A stretch of 64,000 bases of DNA from Microbacterium sp. 67-17 (GTDB lineage: Bacteria; Actinomycetota; Actinomycetes; Actinomycetales; Microbacteriaceae), in assembly GCF_001898325.1 (NCBI RefSeq), contig NZ_MKTR01000024.1:244587-308586 (forward strand), given 5' to 3'. Below, in pieces: positions 1 to 7,900 of the stretch. Below the pieces are notes generated by a model. That model saw only the letters and a list, made by a program, of their open reading frames with translations, made no database searches and was not told where the DNA came from. A program made the translations under genes and the position numbers. Numbering within the stretch: position 1 is the first letter of the stretch; each line of letters begins with the position of its first letter.

Positions 1-502
1 CGGCGAGCTGCCGTTGCGCGTGGACCTGGTCGCGGATCGTGAGGTACGGGAACCGCGCTGCCCATTCGTACCCGTCGGGTGCGATCGTCGCAGGTCCGGT
101 CGACCCCTGGCATCCGCCCAGCATGTTCGGAGCGACCACGAACCAGCGGTTCGTGTCGATGGCGCTTCCGGGCCCGACGATCCCGTCCCACCAGCCGTCG
201 GTGGGATGCCCCGGGCCTGCTGGTCCGCGCACGTGCGAGTCGCCGGTCAGCGCGTGGAGAATCAGGATCGCGTTGTCCCGCCCGGGGGAGAGTTCGCCCC
301 ACGTCTCGAAGGCGAGGCGGTAGGCGGGAAGCTCGGCGCCGCCCTCCGTCCGGAAGGTGCCGAACGCGGCGAAGCGGCGGTCGCCGGCGGGGTCGCCGTC
401 ACGCCAGGCGCCTGTCGCCGGGGGCCTGCCCAGGAGGAGGCGCGCGTCGGCCTCGGTCACGGGCGATGAGGGCACCGTGTCTTCCGAGGTCTGCCAGTCC
501 AT
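1..502 (-). CDS. metX: Homoserine O-acetyltransferase, N-terminal part (cut by window edge)
   Basis: Acetylates L-homoserine with acetyl-CoA to give O-acetylhomoserine, the substrate of the neighbouring MetY. 167 codons are visible and the frame runs off the window at base 1. An alpha/beta-hydrolase N-terminus is clear: LHALTGDSH at residues 82-90 and the family signature [12 protein letters not shown] at 126-137, then TIRDQV. The nucleophile-serine segment lies beyond the window. The ATG at 502 is preceded by GGGAG about 9 bases upstream. The gene lies 143 bases downstream of metY on the same strand, so the two can be cotranscribed, but a large hairpin separates them. The family call is secure; whether the acyl donor is acetyl- or succinyl-CoA is inferred from the pairing with MetY. 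Confidence 0.95.
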   Translation of the reverse strand, partial: MDWQTSEDTVPSSPVTEADARLLLGRPPATGAWRDGDPAGDRRFAAFGTFRTEGGAELPAYRLAFETWGELSPGRDNAILILHALTGDSHVRGPAGPGHPTDGWWDGIVGPGSAIDTNRWFVVAPNMLGGCQGSTGPATIAPDGYEWAARFPYLTIRDQVHAQRQLA

Positions 503-571
503 TCACCCATTCTCCCGGGTCTGCCCCGGCTCCCGTCGCAATATGACGTTTCCCGCGTCCGGACTCGAACG

Positions 572-631
572 CCGAAGGGTCGCAACTCGCCGCTGGATCG
601 GGGATCCGTGCGGCGTGTCGCGACCCTTCGG
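572..631 (-). terminator. Elaborate hairpin between metY and metX
   Basis: A nested inverted repeat fills most of the metY-metX gap. The outer arms CCGAAGGGTCGC (572-583) and its exact complement (620-631) form 12 pairs. Inside are CGCCGC/GCGGCG (588-593 with 610-615) and GGATC/GATCC (595-599 with 603-607). No long U tract follows on the minus strand, so it may be a partial terminator, a processing site or an attenuating structure controlling metX relative to metY. It does not match a riboswitch I can recognise. Confidence 0.6.
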
Positions 632-645
632 GCGCGAGACGCAGG

Positions 646-1968
646 TCAGGCGTTGGCTGCTGCTCCGACGCTGCGGGCCGCGGCGAGGGCCTGGGCGAGG
701 TCAGCCTTCAGGTCCTCGATGTTCTCGAGACCGACCGAGAGGCGAACGAGGCCCGGCGTAACGCCTGCCGTGAGCTGCTGCTCGGGCGTGAGCTGCGAGT
801 GGGTCGTGGATGCCGGGTGGATCACGAGCGAGCGCACGTCACCGATGTTGGCCAGGTGGCTGAACAGCTCGAGCGAGTCGACGAACGCGCGACCGGCGTC
901 GACACCGCCCTTGAGCTCGAACGAGAGCACGGCACCGACACCCTTGGGTGCATAGGTGTTCGCAGCGGAGTACCACGGTGAGGTCGGCAGACCCGAGTAG
1001 TTCACCGATGCGACGTCATCCTGGTTCTCGAGCCACTCCGCGATCTCCTGCGCGTTCTGCACGTGACGCTCAATACGCAGCGAGAGCGTCTCGATGCCCT
1101 GCAGCAGCAGCCAGGCGCTGATCGGGGAGATGGACGAACCCAGGTCGCGCAGCAGTTGCACGCGCGCCTTGATGATGTAGGCGATGCCGTCGCCGACCGC
1201 GGTCGTGTAGGACGCGCCGTGGTAGGAGGGGTCCGGCTCGGTCAGACCGGGGAACTTCTCGACGTTCTGCGACCAGGCGAACTTTCCGCCGTCGACGATG
1301 ATGCCGCCGATGGTGGTGCCGTGACCGCCGAGGAACTTCGTCGCCGAGTGGATGACGATGTCGGCGCCATGCTCAAGGGGACGGATGAGGAACGGGGTGG
1401 CGATCGTGTTGTCGACGATCAGCGGCACGCCGTTCTCGTGTGCGACGGCCGAGACCGAACGGATGTCGAGCACGTTGATCTTCGGGTTGCCGATGGTCTC
1501 GGCGAAGAAGAGCTTGGTGTTGGGGCGGACGGCGCGACGCCATTCCTCGGGGTCGTCCTGGTTCTCAACGAAGGTCGTCTCGATGCCGAGCTTGGCGAGC
1601 GTGTACTTGAAGAGGTTGTAGGTGCCGCCGTAGATCGAGCTCGACGAGACGATGTGGTCGCCGGCCTGCGCGATGTTCAGCACGGCGAAGGTCTCAGCGG
1701 CCTGACCGGACGAGACGAGGAGGGCGCCACTGCCACCCTCGAGCGCCGCGACACGCTGCTCCACGACATCCTGCGTCGGGTTCATGATGCGGGTGTAGAT
1801 GTTGCCGGACTCGGCCAGAGCGAACAGGTTCTGGGCGTGGTCGGCGTTGTCGAACACGTATGAGGTGGTCTGGTAGATCGGGGTCGCGCGCGACTTCGTG
1901 GTCGGGTCGGGGGCGGCGCCGGAGTGGATCTGCTTGGTCTCGAACTTCCAGTTCTCGGGTGCGGACAT
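646..1968 (-). CDS. metY: O-acetylhomoserine sulfhydrylase
   Basis: PLP-dependent enzyme that makes homocysteine from O-acetylhomoserine and sulfide (direct sulfhydrylation). The 440-residue protein has the Cys/Met-metabolism PLP fold, with SATKFLGGHG around residue 210 carrying the PLP lysine, and the family-typical N-terminus ending WKFETKQIHSG. A longer reading exists, but the ATG at 1968 follows AAGGAG at ideal spacing and starts at the usual family position. It stands upstream of metX on the minus strand, so the two genes form a methionine branch. The upstream region, shared with a divergent SDR gene, has TTGACA on the minus strand (2047-2042) and an 11-mer that recurs in front of cysK. 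Confidence 0.95.
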   Translation of the reverse strand: MSAPENWKFETKQIHSGAAPDPTTKSRATPIYQTTSYVFDNADHAQNLFALAESGNIYTRIMNPTQDVVEQRVAALEGGSGALLVSSGQAAETFAVLNIAQAGDHIVSSSSIYGGTYNLFKYTLAKLGIETTFVENQDDPEEWRRAVRPNTKLFFAETIGNPKINVLDIRSVSAVAHENGVPLIVDNTIATPFLIRPLEHGADIVIHSATKFLGGHGTTIGGIIVDGGKFAWSQNVEKFPGLTEPDPSYHGASYTTAVGDGIAYIIKARVQLLRDLGSSISPISAWLLLQGIETLSLRIERHVQNAQEIAEWLENQDDVASVNYSGLPTSPWYSAANTYAPKGVGAVLSFELKGGVDAGRAFVDSLELFSHLANIGDVRSLVIHPASTTHSQLTPEQQLTAGVTPGLVRLSVGLENIEDLKADLAQALAAARSVGAAANA

Positions 1969-2057
1969 GAGGTGCTCCTTGCGTCTTCGGGGTCGGTCGG
2001 CGGGTCGACCGGCCACCACCGAGAGTACGAAGACGTGCCGTTGTCAACAACCGCATG

Positions 2058-2068
2058 GAAATGTGACG
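2058..2068. promoter_or_regulatory. GAAATGTGACG motif shared with cysK upstream region
   Basis: The 11-mer GAAATGTGACG lies upstream of metY and recurs exactly, in the same orientation to its gene, at 44981-44991 upstream of cysK. Measured from the best -10 candidates it sits near -40 to -50 in both, where an activator or repressor of sulfur genes could bind. A weaker 9-of-11 match (GCAATATGACG, 538-548) precedes metX but may only be that gene's -10 region. The function is inferred. Confidence 0.35.
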
Positions 2069-2093
2069 TAACACTTCGCGTGCCCGTGCCAGC

Positions 2094-2099
2094 TAGCGT
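2094..2099 (+). promoter_or_regulatory. -10 element TAGCGT, leaderless start of SDR gene
   Basis: TAGCGT ends 6 bases before the ATG at 2106. Transcription starting about 7 bases past the -10 would begin at the start codon, and no Shine-Dalgarno sequence is visible, so a leaderless mRNA is likely. The same geometry recurs at several genes in the window. Confidence 0.4.
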
Positions 2100-2105
2100 T
2101 GACGC

Positions 2106-2882
2106 ATGACCAGACGCGCAGTGGTGACGGGAGCCAGTTCGGGAATCGGTGCGGCAACGGTGCGCCGTCTGCGCGCGAGCGGGTGGGAGGTCGTGGCCGT
2201 CGCCCGGCGCGCCGATCGCCTCGCGGCGCTGGAGGATGAGACCGGAGCCGTTGCGTTCGCTGCGGATCTCACGACGGATGCCGACATCGACGCGCTGACG
2301 GAGTTTCTCGCCGGGTCCGGAGCCGTGCACTCCGTTGCACACATCGCCGGCGGTGCTCGCGGCACTGACCGTGTCGAGGAGGGCCGCGTGTCGGACTGGC
2401 AGTGGATGTACGACGTCAATGTCCTCGCCGTGCAGCGGCTGACGCAGGCGCTGCTCCCGCAGCTGCGGCGAAGTGCGGCATCCGACGGTCATGCCGACCT
2501 GCTGTTCGTGACCTCGACTGCCGCGCAGGTTGCATATCCCGGAGGTGGTGGATACAACGCCGCGAAGGCCGCCGAGTCGATGCTGGTGAATGCCCTGCGT
2601 CTCGAGCTCAATGGGGAGCCACTGCGCGTCATCGAGATCGCCCCCGGGATGGTCTATACCGAAGAGTTCACCCTGAACCGTGTCGGTGGTGATCGTGACC
2701 GTGCGGCTGCTGTCTACGAGGACGTGCAGAACCCGCTCACTGCCGAGGACGTCGCCGATGTGATCGGCTACGCCCTGGAGGCGCCCGGCCACGTCAACCT
2801 CGACCTTGTGACCATGCGCCCCGTCGCGCAGTCTGCCCAGTACCTGCTTGCCCGAGGGCCGCTCACTCCGCGCCTCCCGTAG
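2106..2882 (+). CDS. Short-chain dehydrogenase/reductase (SDR)
   Basis: A 258-residue classical SDR. The nucleotide-binding motif TGASSGIG is at residues 8-15, a variant of the NNAG motif reads HIAGG, and the catalytic pair is Tyr150 and Lys154 in YNAAK. It should be a cytosolic NAD(P)-dependent alcohol/ketone oxidoreductase; the basic residues after the second strand (ARRADR) suggest NADP preference. The serine-rich pre-motif FVTSTA supplies the catalytic serine. The C-terminus resembles the YdfG/serine-dehydrogenase-like group, but the substrate cannot be assigned. It is divergent from metY and convergent with the MFS gene, 23 bases apart. No Shine-Dalgarno is seen; a leaderless start is likely. 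Confidence 0.9.
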   Translation: MTRRAVVTGASSGIGAATVRRLRASGWEVVAVARRADRLAALEDETGAVAFAADLTTDADIDALTEFLAGSGAVHSVAHIAGGARGTDRVEEGRVSDWQWMYDVNVLAVQRLTQALLPQLRRSAASDGHADLLFVTSTAAQVAYPGGGGYNAAKAAESMLVNALRLELNGEPLRVIEIAPGMVYTEEFTLNRVGGDRDRAAAVYEDVQNPLTAEDVADVIGYALEAPGHVNLDLVTMRPVAQSAQYLLARGPLTPRLP

Positions 2883-2905
2883 CGCAGGGGCGGGCGCGAC
2901 CACGC

Positions 2906-4411
2906 TCAGGTCAGCTGTCCGCTGCCCTGGGTGGCCTCGAGCTGGCTCGTGTCGGTGTCGGCGAAGGCGACTTTCGGGACGAACAGCAGCAGCAGGGCTG
3001 CGAGGAAACCGCCGCCGGCGCAGATCGCCCAGACGGCGAGGTAGCCGCCGAGGGATGCCGCGGTTTCGCTGGCGACAGCCCCGGCGCCGGCTGCAAGCAG
3101 CACGCCGAACACGGCTGACGCGAAGGCGCCGCCGACGGTCTTGGTGGTGTTGGTCAGCGCGGAGGCGATGCCGGTCTGTCCACGTGGGGCTGCCGCCGCA
3201 GCCGCCGCAGGCAGCGCCCCGACGAGAGCGCCGGAGCCGAGGCCCGCGATCATGAGGTTCAGCAGCACCTGCCAGAGCTCGAGGTGGAACGGCAAGAACA
3301 GCGTGTAGCCGATGCCGACCAGAAGCGATGCGCCGATCAGGATGAGTCGGGGATTGGCCCGACGCGACAGCACGGCGAAGATGATGGCGCCGATGATGAG
3401 GGAGAGCAGATACACGCCGATCACGTACGAGCGCTGCGACGCCGACAGCCCCAGTCCGTAGCCGAGAGATGAGTCGGTTCCCGCGTACGTCGACAGCGGC
3501 CCTTGGGCGCCGAGCAGGCTGATTCCCACGAGGAACGCAGTCGTCTGCACGGGCCACATCTCGGGTCGCCGCAGGACCCGGATGTCGATCGCGGGGTCGT
3601 CCTGTCGCAGTTCGAACCGGACGAACCAGACGAAGACGCCAAGCCCGGCGGCAAAGAGCGCGACCACCCACCACCACGCGTTCTCGCCGAGGTCGAGTTG
3701 CGGGATCATGCGCATGTAGACCAGGGCGCCCGTCACCAGCAACAGACCCCACGTCAGCAGCACGAAGCCCCAGGTGTCCAGGCGCCGACCCGTCGTGGGC
3801 TCAGACTCGGGAACACCGAGCCAGATGACCCCGGCGATGAGGGTGACCGCGATCGCGGGAATCATCATCGTGACGGTGCGGTCGCCGGTCGCTTCGAAGA
3901 TCGCGCCTGCGGCAAGCGCCCCCGCGATCGCACCGGCTTGCAGTCCGACGACGAGGAGCCCAGCTGCGCGCCGGGTGGAGGAAACGCCGCGGTTCTGGCG
4001 GCGACCGCGCTCGAAGATGAGCGCGACCTCCAGCGGCAGCCAGACGACGTAGAACCCCTGCAATGCCCACGCGATCAGGAAGGTCCAGAAGTCTCCCGCG
4101 AACACGAGCCACCAGCTGGCTGCAGCGGTCAGGATGGACGAGATCAGCAGAATCCGCTTGTGCCCGTACATGTCGCCGAGCTTCGCGAGGATGGGAACGA
4201 CGAGCGCAGACAGCAGCAGCTGGGCAGCTTCGAACCAGTTCACATCCGAATCGTGGATGCCGAGGTCGATGACGATGTCACTGAAGAGCGGAACGTAGTA
4301 GCCCTGGATGATGCCGCTGACGAATTCGACGAGGATGAACCAGCCGATCAGCCCTGCAGTGATTCCCAGGCCCGTTCCGCGCAACCGGTCGAGGGCGGAT
4401 GCGGCGGGCAC
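2906..4411 (-). CDS. MFS transporter, multidrug-efflux-like
   Basis: A 501-residue polytopic membrane protein of the major facilitator superfamily. It carries motif A as GDMYGHKR after the second helix and about 12-14 hydrophobic segments, which is closest to DHA2-type drug/proton antiporters; the substrate is unknown. An upstream in-frame start would add 32 Arg-rich residues that look untranslated. I chose the GTG at 4411 because the protein then begins just before the first helix and a TATTCT -10 box ends 7 bases upstream. It is divergent from the phosphoribosyltransferase gene, with only about 63 bases between starts. The C-terminal tail is hydrophilic and Ser/Thr-rich. Confidence 0.85.
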   Translation of the reverse strand: MPAASALDRLRGTGLGITAGLIGWFILVEFVSGIIQGYYVPLFSDIVIDLGIHDSDVNWFEAAQLLLSALVVPILAKLGDMYGHKRILLISSILTAAASWWLVFAGDFWTFLIAWALQGFYVVWLPLEVALIFERGRRQNRGVSSTRRAAGLLVVGLQAGAIAGALAAGAIFEATGDRTVTMMIPAIAVTLIAGVIWLGVPESEPTTGRRLDTWGFVLLTWGLLLVTGALVYMRMIPQLDLGENAWWWVVALFAAGLGVFVWFVRFELRQDDPAIDIRVLRRPEMWPVQTTAFLVGISLLGAQGPLSTYAGTDSSLGYGLGLSASQRSYVIGVYLLSLIIGAIIFAVLSRRANPRLILIGASLLVGIGYTLFLPFHLELWQVLLNLMIAGLGSGALVGALPAAAAAAAPRGQTGIASALTNTTKTVGGAFASAVFGVLLAAGAGAVASETAASLGGYLAVWAICAGGGFLAALLLLFVPKVAFADTDTSQLEATQGSGQLT

Positions 4412-4418
4412 GTCCGCG

Positions 4419-4424
4419 AGAATA
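4419..4424 (-). promoter_or_regulatory. -10 element TATTCT, leaderless start of MFS gene
   Basis: On the minus strand TATTCT ends 7 bases before the GTG at 4411. The spacing implies a leaderless transcript and supports that start over the longer reading. Confidence 0.35.
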
Positions 4425-4474
4425 GCACCGCGGCGCCGCCTAGTCTGGTGCGGGGGCAACCGAGAGGAGAACCG

Positions 4475-4975
4475 GTGACGACCGAGCGGGAAACGTTGAC
4501 CTGGCAAGGGTTCGGAGATGCCACGCGTGAGCTATCCCGCACCATCGTGGCTGATGGCTTCATGCCCGATGTGGTCGTCGCGATCGCCCGCGGCGGGCTC
4601 CTGCCTGCCGGCGCCATCGCGTACGGGCTCGGCGTCAAGAACTGCGGGGCGATCAACGTCGAGTTCTACACCGGCATCGGCACGGTGCTTCCCGATCCCG
4701 AGCTCCTGCCCCCAGAGATGGATATGGCCTACCTCGAAGGCCGTCGCGTCCTTCTCGTGGACGATGTCGCCGACAGCGGGCGCACGCTCGATCTGGCGGT
4801 GCGGCTCCTGACCGATCGTGGCGCGATCGTGCGTAGCGTCGTCATCTTCACGAAGCCGACGACGATCATCCGTCCAGACTGGTCGTGGAAAGACACCGAC
4901 CTCTGGATCGATTTCCCCTGGTCGTGGCAGGGGTCGGTCATCGAGCAGGATGCCGCGGCTCAGGAACCAGCCTGA
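4475..4975 (+). CDS. Phosphoribosyltransferase family protein
   Basis: A 166-residue type I phosphoribosyltransferase. The PRPP-binding signature VLLVDDVADSGRT contains Asp96 and Asp97, and an upstream VVAIARGGLLPAG loop holds the pyrophosphate-binding glycine. It resembles the hypoxanthine/xanthine-guanine group and could salvage purine bases, although the substrate is not determinable from these motifs. The GTG start follows GAGGAGA at good spacing; the much longer open frame upstream is antisense to the MFS gene and is not coding. It is followed 3 bases later by ung, so the two are probably cotranscribed. Confidence 0.88.
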   Translation: MTTERETLTWQGFGDATRELSRTIVADGFMPDVVVAIARGGLLPAGAIAYGLGVKNCGAINVEFYTGIGTVLPDPELLPPEMDMAYLEGRRVLLVDDVADSGRTLDLAVRLLTDRGAIVRSVVIFTKPTTIIRPDWSWKDTDLWIDFPWSWQGSVIEQDAAAQEPA

Positions 4976-4978
4976 TCG

Positions 4979-5677
4979 ATGGCGATGTCCCTGCCAGAGC
5001 TCGCCGACGCCGGTCTGATCGACGGCGGCTGGGCCGACGCGCTCTCGCCGGTCGCCGATCGGATCGCCGGCATCGGCGAGCGCCTGCGGGCGGAGGCAGC
5101 TGCGGGACGGCGGTACCTGCCTGCGGGAGATCGGGTTCTCCGGGCCTTCGCGCGGCCGCTGGCGGATGTGCGCGTACTCATCGTCGGTCAGGATCCGTAT
5201 CCGACCCCCGGGCATCCGATCGGGCTCTCGTTCGCGGTGGACGCTCACGTGAGGCCCCTGCCGCGAAGCCTCGCGAACATCTACCGAGAGCTCAACGACG
5301 ACCTCGGCATCCCGCCAGCTTCGCACGGCGACCTGTCCGCCTGGAGTGATCAGGGCGTCATGCTGCTGAACCGCGTGCTCACGGTGTCGCCGGGCGCCCC
5401 AGGCTCACACCGCGGCTGGGGCTGGGAGGCTGTCACAGAGCATGCCATCCGCACCCTGGCGGCACGCGACCAGCCGCTTGTCGCCGTCCTGTGGGGGCGG
5501 GATGCCGCTAATCTGCGGCCCCTGCTGGGGCCGGTTCCGATCATCGAGTCGCCGCATCCCTCACCCCTGTCGGCGAGCCGTGGGTTTTTCGGCTCCCGCC
5601 CGTTCTCCCGGGCCAACGAGCTGCTGGAGCAGCAGGGGGCAGAACCGATCGACTGGCGCGTCGAGCGGTCGGCGTAG
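4979..5677 (+). CDS. ung: Uracil-DNA glycosylase, family 1
   Basis: Excises uracil from DNA, starting base-excision repair. The 232-residue protein has the family 1 water-activating loop GQDPYP with catalytic Asp72, a GLSF segment stacking on uracil, and the minor-groove loop HPSPLS with His193. The length is typical. An alternative ATG lies two codons further on. It begins 3 bases after the phosphoribosyltransferase stop, which suggests translational coupling, and its own TAG stop forms part of the -10 box of the next gene. Confidence 0.95.
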   Translation: MAMSLPELADAGLIDGGWADALSPVADRIAGIGERLRAEAAAGRRYLPAGDRVLRAFARPLADVRVLIVGQDPYPTPGHPIGLSFAVDAHVRPLPRSLANIYRELNDDLGIPPASHGDLSAWSDQGVMLLNRVLTVSPGAPGSHRGWGWEAVTEHAIRTLAARDQPLVAVLWGRDAANLRPLLGPVPIIESPHPSPLSASRGFFGSRPFSRANELLEQQGAEPIDWRVERSA

Positions 5678-5680
5678 GCT
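5675..5680 (+). promoter_or_regulatory. -10 element TAGGCT, leaderless start of GNAT gene
   Basis: TAGGCT overlaps the ung stop codon and ends 6 bases before the ATG at 5687. The gap lacks a Shine-Dalgarno sequence, so a leaderless mRNA is likely. Confidence 0.4.
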
Positions 5681-5686
5681 GATCTC

Positions 5687-6325
5687 ATGCTGGAAGAGGA
5701 ATACGACAAGAAGCGGCGGCTTCCCTTCCATCTGCGACGGCGGTCCGAGCCTGAAGGGCCGTTCAGTTACGTCATCCGGGCCGCCGAGGAGCGCGACATC
5801 CCCGACATTCGGGAGATCTACAACTACTACGTGCGCAACTCCGTCGTGACCTTCGATGAGAAGGTCTGGTCGATCGCGCAATGGCGCGAGAAGTTCGCGT
5901 TCTTGGCGAAGCTCGACCTGCCCTTTCTCGTCGCTCAGTCACCGACCGGTCAGATCCTGGGCTACGCGCTCGTGCAGCCGTGGGCAGGAAAGTCCGCATA
6001 CCGCTACACCGTCGAGAACTCGATCTACCTCGGCCAGGCTGCGGCAGGCAAGGGCCTCGGCCGCGCCCTGCTCGAGGCGCTCATCGAGGCCTGCCAGCAG
6101 AGGGGCATTCGCGAGATTGTCGCCGTCATCAGCGACAAGGGCGCGGAGGCCTCGATTGCTCTTCACGAGCGACTGGGCTTCACCGAAGTCGGGCGGATGG
6201 GTCGCGTCGGCTTCAAGTTCGGGCGGTGGCTCGGAACGATCTACCTGCAGAAGTCGCTCAAGCCGGTGAAGAAGGGGTTGTTCCGTCGCGGCGGCGGTCC
6301 GCGGGAGCCTCGCCCGGGGGAGTGA
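5687..6325 (+). CDS. GNAT-family N-acetyltransferase, phosphinothricin-acetyltransferase-like
   Basis: A 212-residue acetyl-CoA-dependent N-acetyltransferase. The GNAT core starts near residue 28 (YVIRAAEERDIPDI) and includes IYNYYVRNS and an acetyl-CoA pyrophosphate loop near AAAGKGLGRALL, then LHERLGFTEVG. These features fit the PAT/bar-like group that acetylates small amines such as phosphinothricin or methionine sulfoximine; the actual substrate is unknown. A basic N-terminal extension of about 28 residues and a basic C-terminal tail (KKGLFRRGGG) are unusual. Its last 68 bases overlap the end of the convergent ABC ATPase gene. Confidence 0.85.
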   Translation: MLEEEYDKKRRLPFHLRRRSEPEGPFSYVIRAAEERDIPDIREIYNYYVRNSVVTFDEKVWSIAQWREKFAFLAKLDLPFLVAQSPTGQILGYALVQPWAGKSAYRYTVENSIYLGQAAAGKGLGRALLEALIEACQQRGIREIVAVISDKGAEASIALHERLGFTEVGRMGRVGFKFGRWLGTIYLQKSLKPVKKGLFRRGGGPREPRPGE

Positions 6326-7106
6326 TCGACGGGATCGCGGCCAAGAGCGCTCGCGTGTAGTCGGCCTCGGGCGCACGCAGGACGTTGGATGTCTCGCCTC
6401 GTTCGACGATCCGTCCGTCCTTCATGACCACCACCCGGTCGCAGAGGTTCTGAACCACGCCGATGTCGTGGGAGACCATGATGATCGTCATGCCCTCGTC
6501 CTGTCGGAGTCGGTCGAACAGACCAAGGATCTGCGCTCTCACCGTGACGTCGAGCGCCGACAGTGGCTCGTCACCGACGAGCAGGCGGGGCCGGTGTGCG
6601 ATCGCCCGGGCGAGAGCGATGCGTTGACGCTGGCCGCCCGAGAACTCGTGCGGGAACCTGTCGGCTGCCGCAGCATCCAGACCGACCTGGGTGAGAACCT
6701 CCCGCACGCGCGCTCGCCGGTCGCCGGGGATGCCGAGTGCCCACAGCGGCTCGCCGACGATGCGCCCCACGCTCATGCGGGGGTCGAGTGAGGCATAGGG
6801 ATCCTGGAACACGATGCCGGTGTCGCGCCGCAGCCACCGCAGCGACCTGGCCGATGCTGACGCGTCGACCTCGCGGCCGTCGATGTGCACCGAACCGGAG
6901 GTCGGTGTGTCCAGGCCCAGGAGGAGGCGGACGAGGGTGGACTTGCCGGAACCGGATTCGCCGATGACCCCGAGGCTGTGTCCCTCTTCGAGCGTGAGAT
7001 CGACAGCATCCAGAGCCGTTGTGAAAACGGGCTTCGTGAACAGCCGCGTGGGTGGGGTGCGGTGACGCCGGGTGAGCGCCTGCGCGCGCACGAATTCAGC
7101 GCTCAT
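6258..7106 (-). CDS. Peptide-type ABC importer, second ATPase (OppF/DppF-like)
   Basis: A 282-residue ATP-binding subunit with Walker A GESGSGKST, signature FSGGQRQRIALARA, Walker B LLVGDEPLSALD and a switch histidine in MVSHDIG. A C-terminal extension after residue 240 fits the OppF-type solute-binding region. It is the last gene of the minus-strand importer operon and overlaps the preceding ATPase by 4 bases (ATGA), so it is translationally coupled. It pairs with that ATPase to drive the two permeases. Its 3' end overlaps the convergent GNAT gene by 68 bases. Confidence 0.9.
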   Translation of the reverse strand: MSAEFVRAQALTRRHRTPPTRLFTKPVFTTALDAVDLTLEEGHSLGVIGESGSGKSTLVRLLLGLDTPTSGSVHIDGREVDASASARSLRWLRRDTGIVFQDPYASLDPRMSVGRIVGEPLWALGIPGDRRARVREVLTQVGLDAAAADRFPHEFSGGQRQRIALARAIAHRPRLLVGDEPLSALDVTVRAQILGLFDRLRQDEGMTIIMVSHDIGVVQNLCDRVVVMKDGRIVERGETSNVLRAPEADYTRALLAAIPSITPPGEAPADRRRDGTTPSSPA

Positions 7107-7900
7107 GCGTCCCCACCCGAGGTCTGCCCGCGCCAGAGCGTGGCTGTCGCATCACGCAGCAGTCCCTGCGTGACAGCCGCGCGCGGCGCGCTCAGCAGGC
7201 GGGGAACCGCCCCGGCCTCGACGACGCGACCGCGTTCGAGGACCACGGCGTGAGTGGCGACCTGGGCGAGCACCGCCAGGTCGTGGGTGATGAACAGCAG
7301 GGACATGTCTTCGTCGGCGGTGAGGCCGCGCAACAGGTCGAGGATCCCGGCCTGCACCGTCGCATCGAGCGCTGTCGTCGGTTCGTCGGCGATGAGCAGA
7401 CGAGGCCGGCACGCGAGCGCCATGGCGATGGCCACACGTTGGCGCTGGCCCCCGGAGAGCTGGTGCGGATAGCGCTTGATGATGGCCTCGGGTTCGGGCA
7501 GCGCGACTCGAGCGGCCTCGGCGATGGCGCGTTCCCGCAGCCCGCGGCCTCGCAGTCGTTCGTGGATGCGAACCGACTCGGCGATCTGCCGTCCGACTGT
7601 CCGGACCGGATTGAGGGCTGTCAGGGGATCTTGGAACACGATGCCGATCTCGTCGCCGCGGAGCTCCGCGAGAGCACGCTCGTGAAGGCCCAGAACCTCC
7701 TGTCCGCGCCAACGGATGCTGCCCGATGCCTGCGCACCCTGGGGTAGAAGCCCCACGATCGCCAGCGCCGTCAGGGACTTGCCGGATCCGGATTCTCCGA
7801 TGAGCCCCACCGTCCCGCCGTCCGGGACCTCGAACGAGACACCGTCGACGACGCGCTCGCCGCCGATCTCGATCGTCAGCCCGTGCACCTCGAGGCTCAT
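7103..7900 (-). CDS. Peptide-type ABC importer, first ATPase (OppD/DppD-like)
   Basis: A 265-residue ATPase with Walker A GESGSGKS, Q-loop in IVFQDPLTALNP, signature LSGGQRQRVAIAMA, Walker B LLIADEPTTALD and the switch histidine in FITHDLAV. It is the partner of the downstream OppF-like ATPase. It overlaps both the permease before it and the ATPase after it by 4 bases. It is shorter than many OppD proteins, which run past 300 residues with a cysteine-rich tail; that tail is missing here. Confidence 0.9.
   Translation of the reverse strand: MSLEVHGLTIEIGGERVVDGVSFEVPDGGTVGLIGESGSGKSLTALAIVGLLPQGAQASGSIRWRGQEVLGLHERALAELRGDEIGIVFQDPLTALNPVRTVGRQIAESVRIHERLRGRGLRERAIAEAARVALPEPEAIIKRYPHQLSGGQRQRVAIAMALACRPRLLIADEPTTALDATVQAGILDLLRGLTADEDMSLLFITHDLAVLAQVATHAVVLERGRVVEAGAVPRLLSAPRAAVTQGLLRDATATLWRGQTSGGDA

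Noticed and set aside
3503..4474. N-terminal 324-residue extension of the phosphoribosyltransferase
   Set aside because: It is antisense to the MFS gene, has a shadow-like composition, and the GTG at 4475 has a good ribosome-binding site and gives the normal family length.
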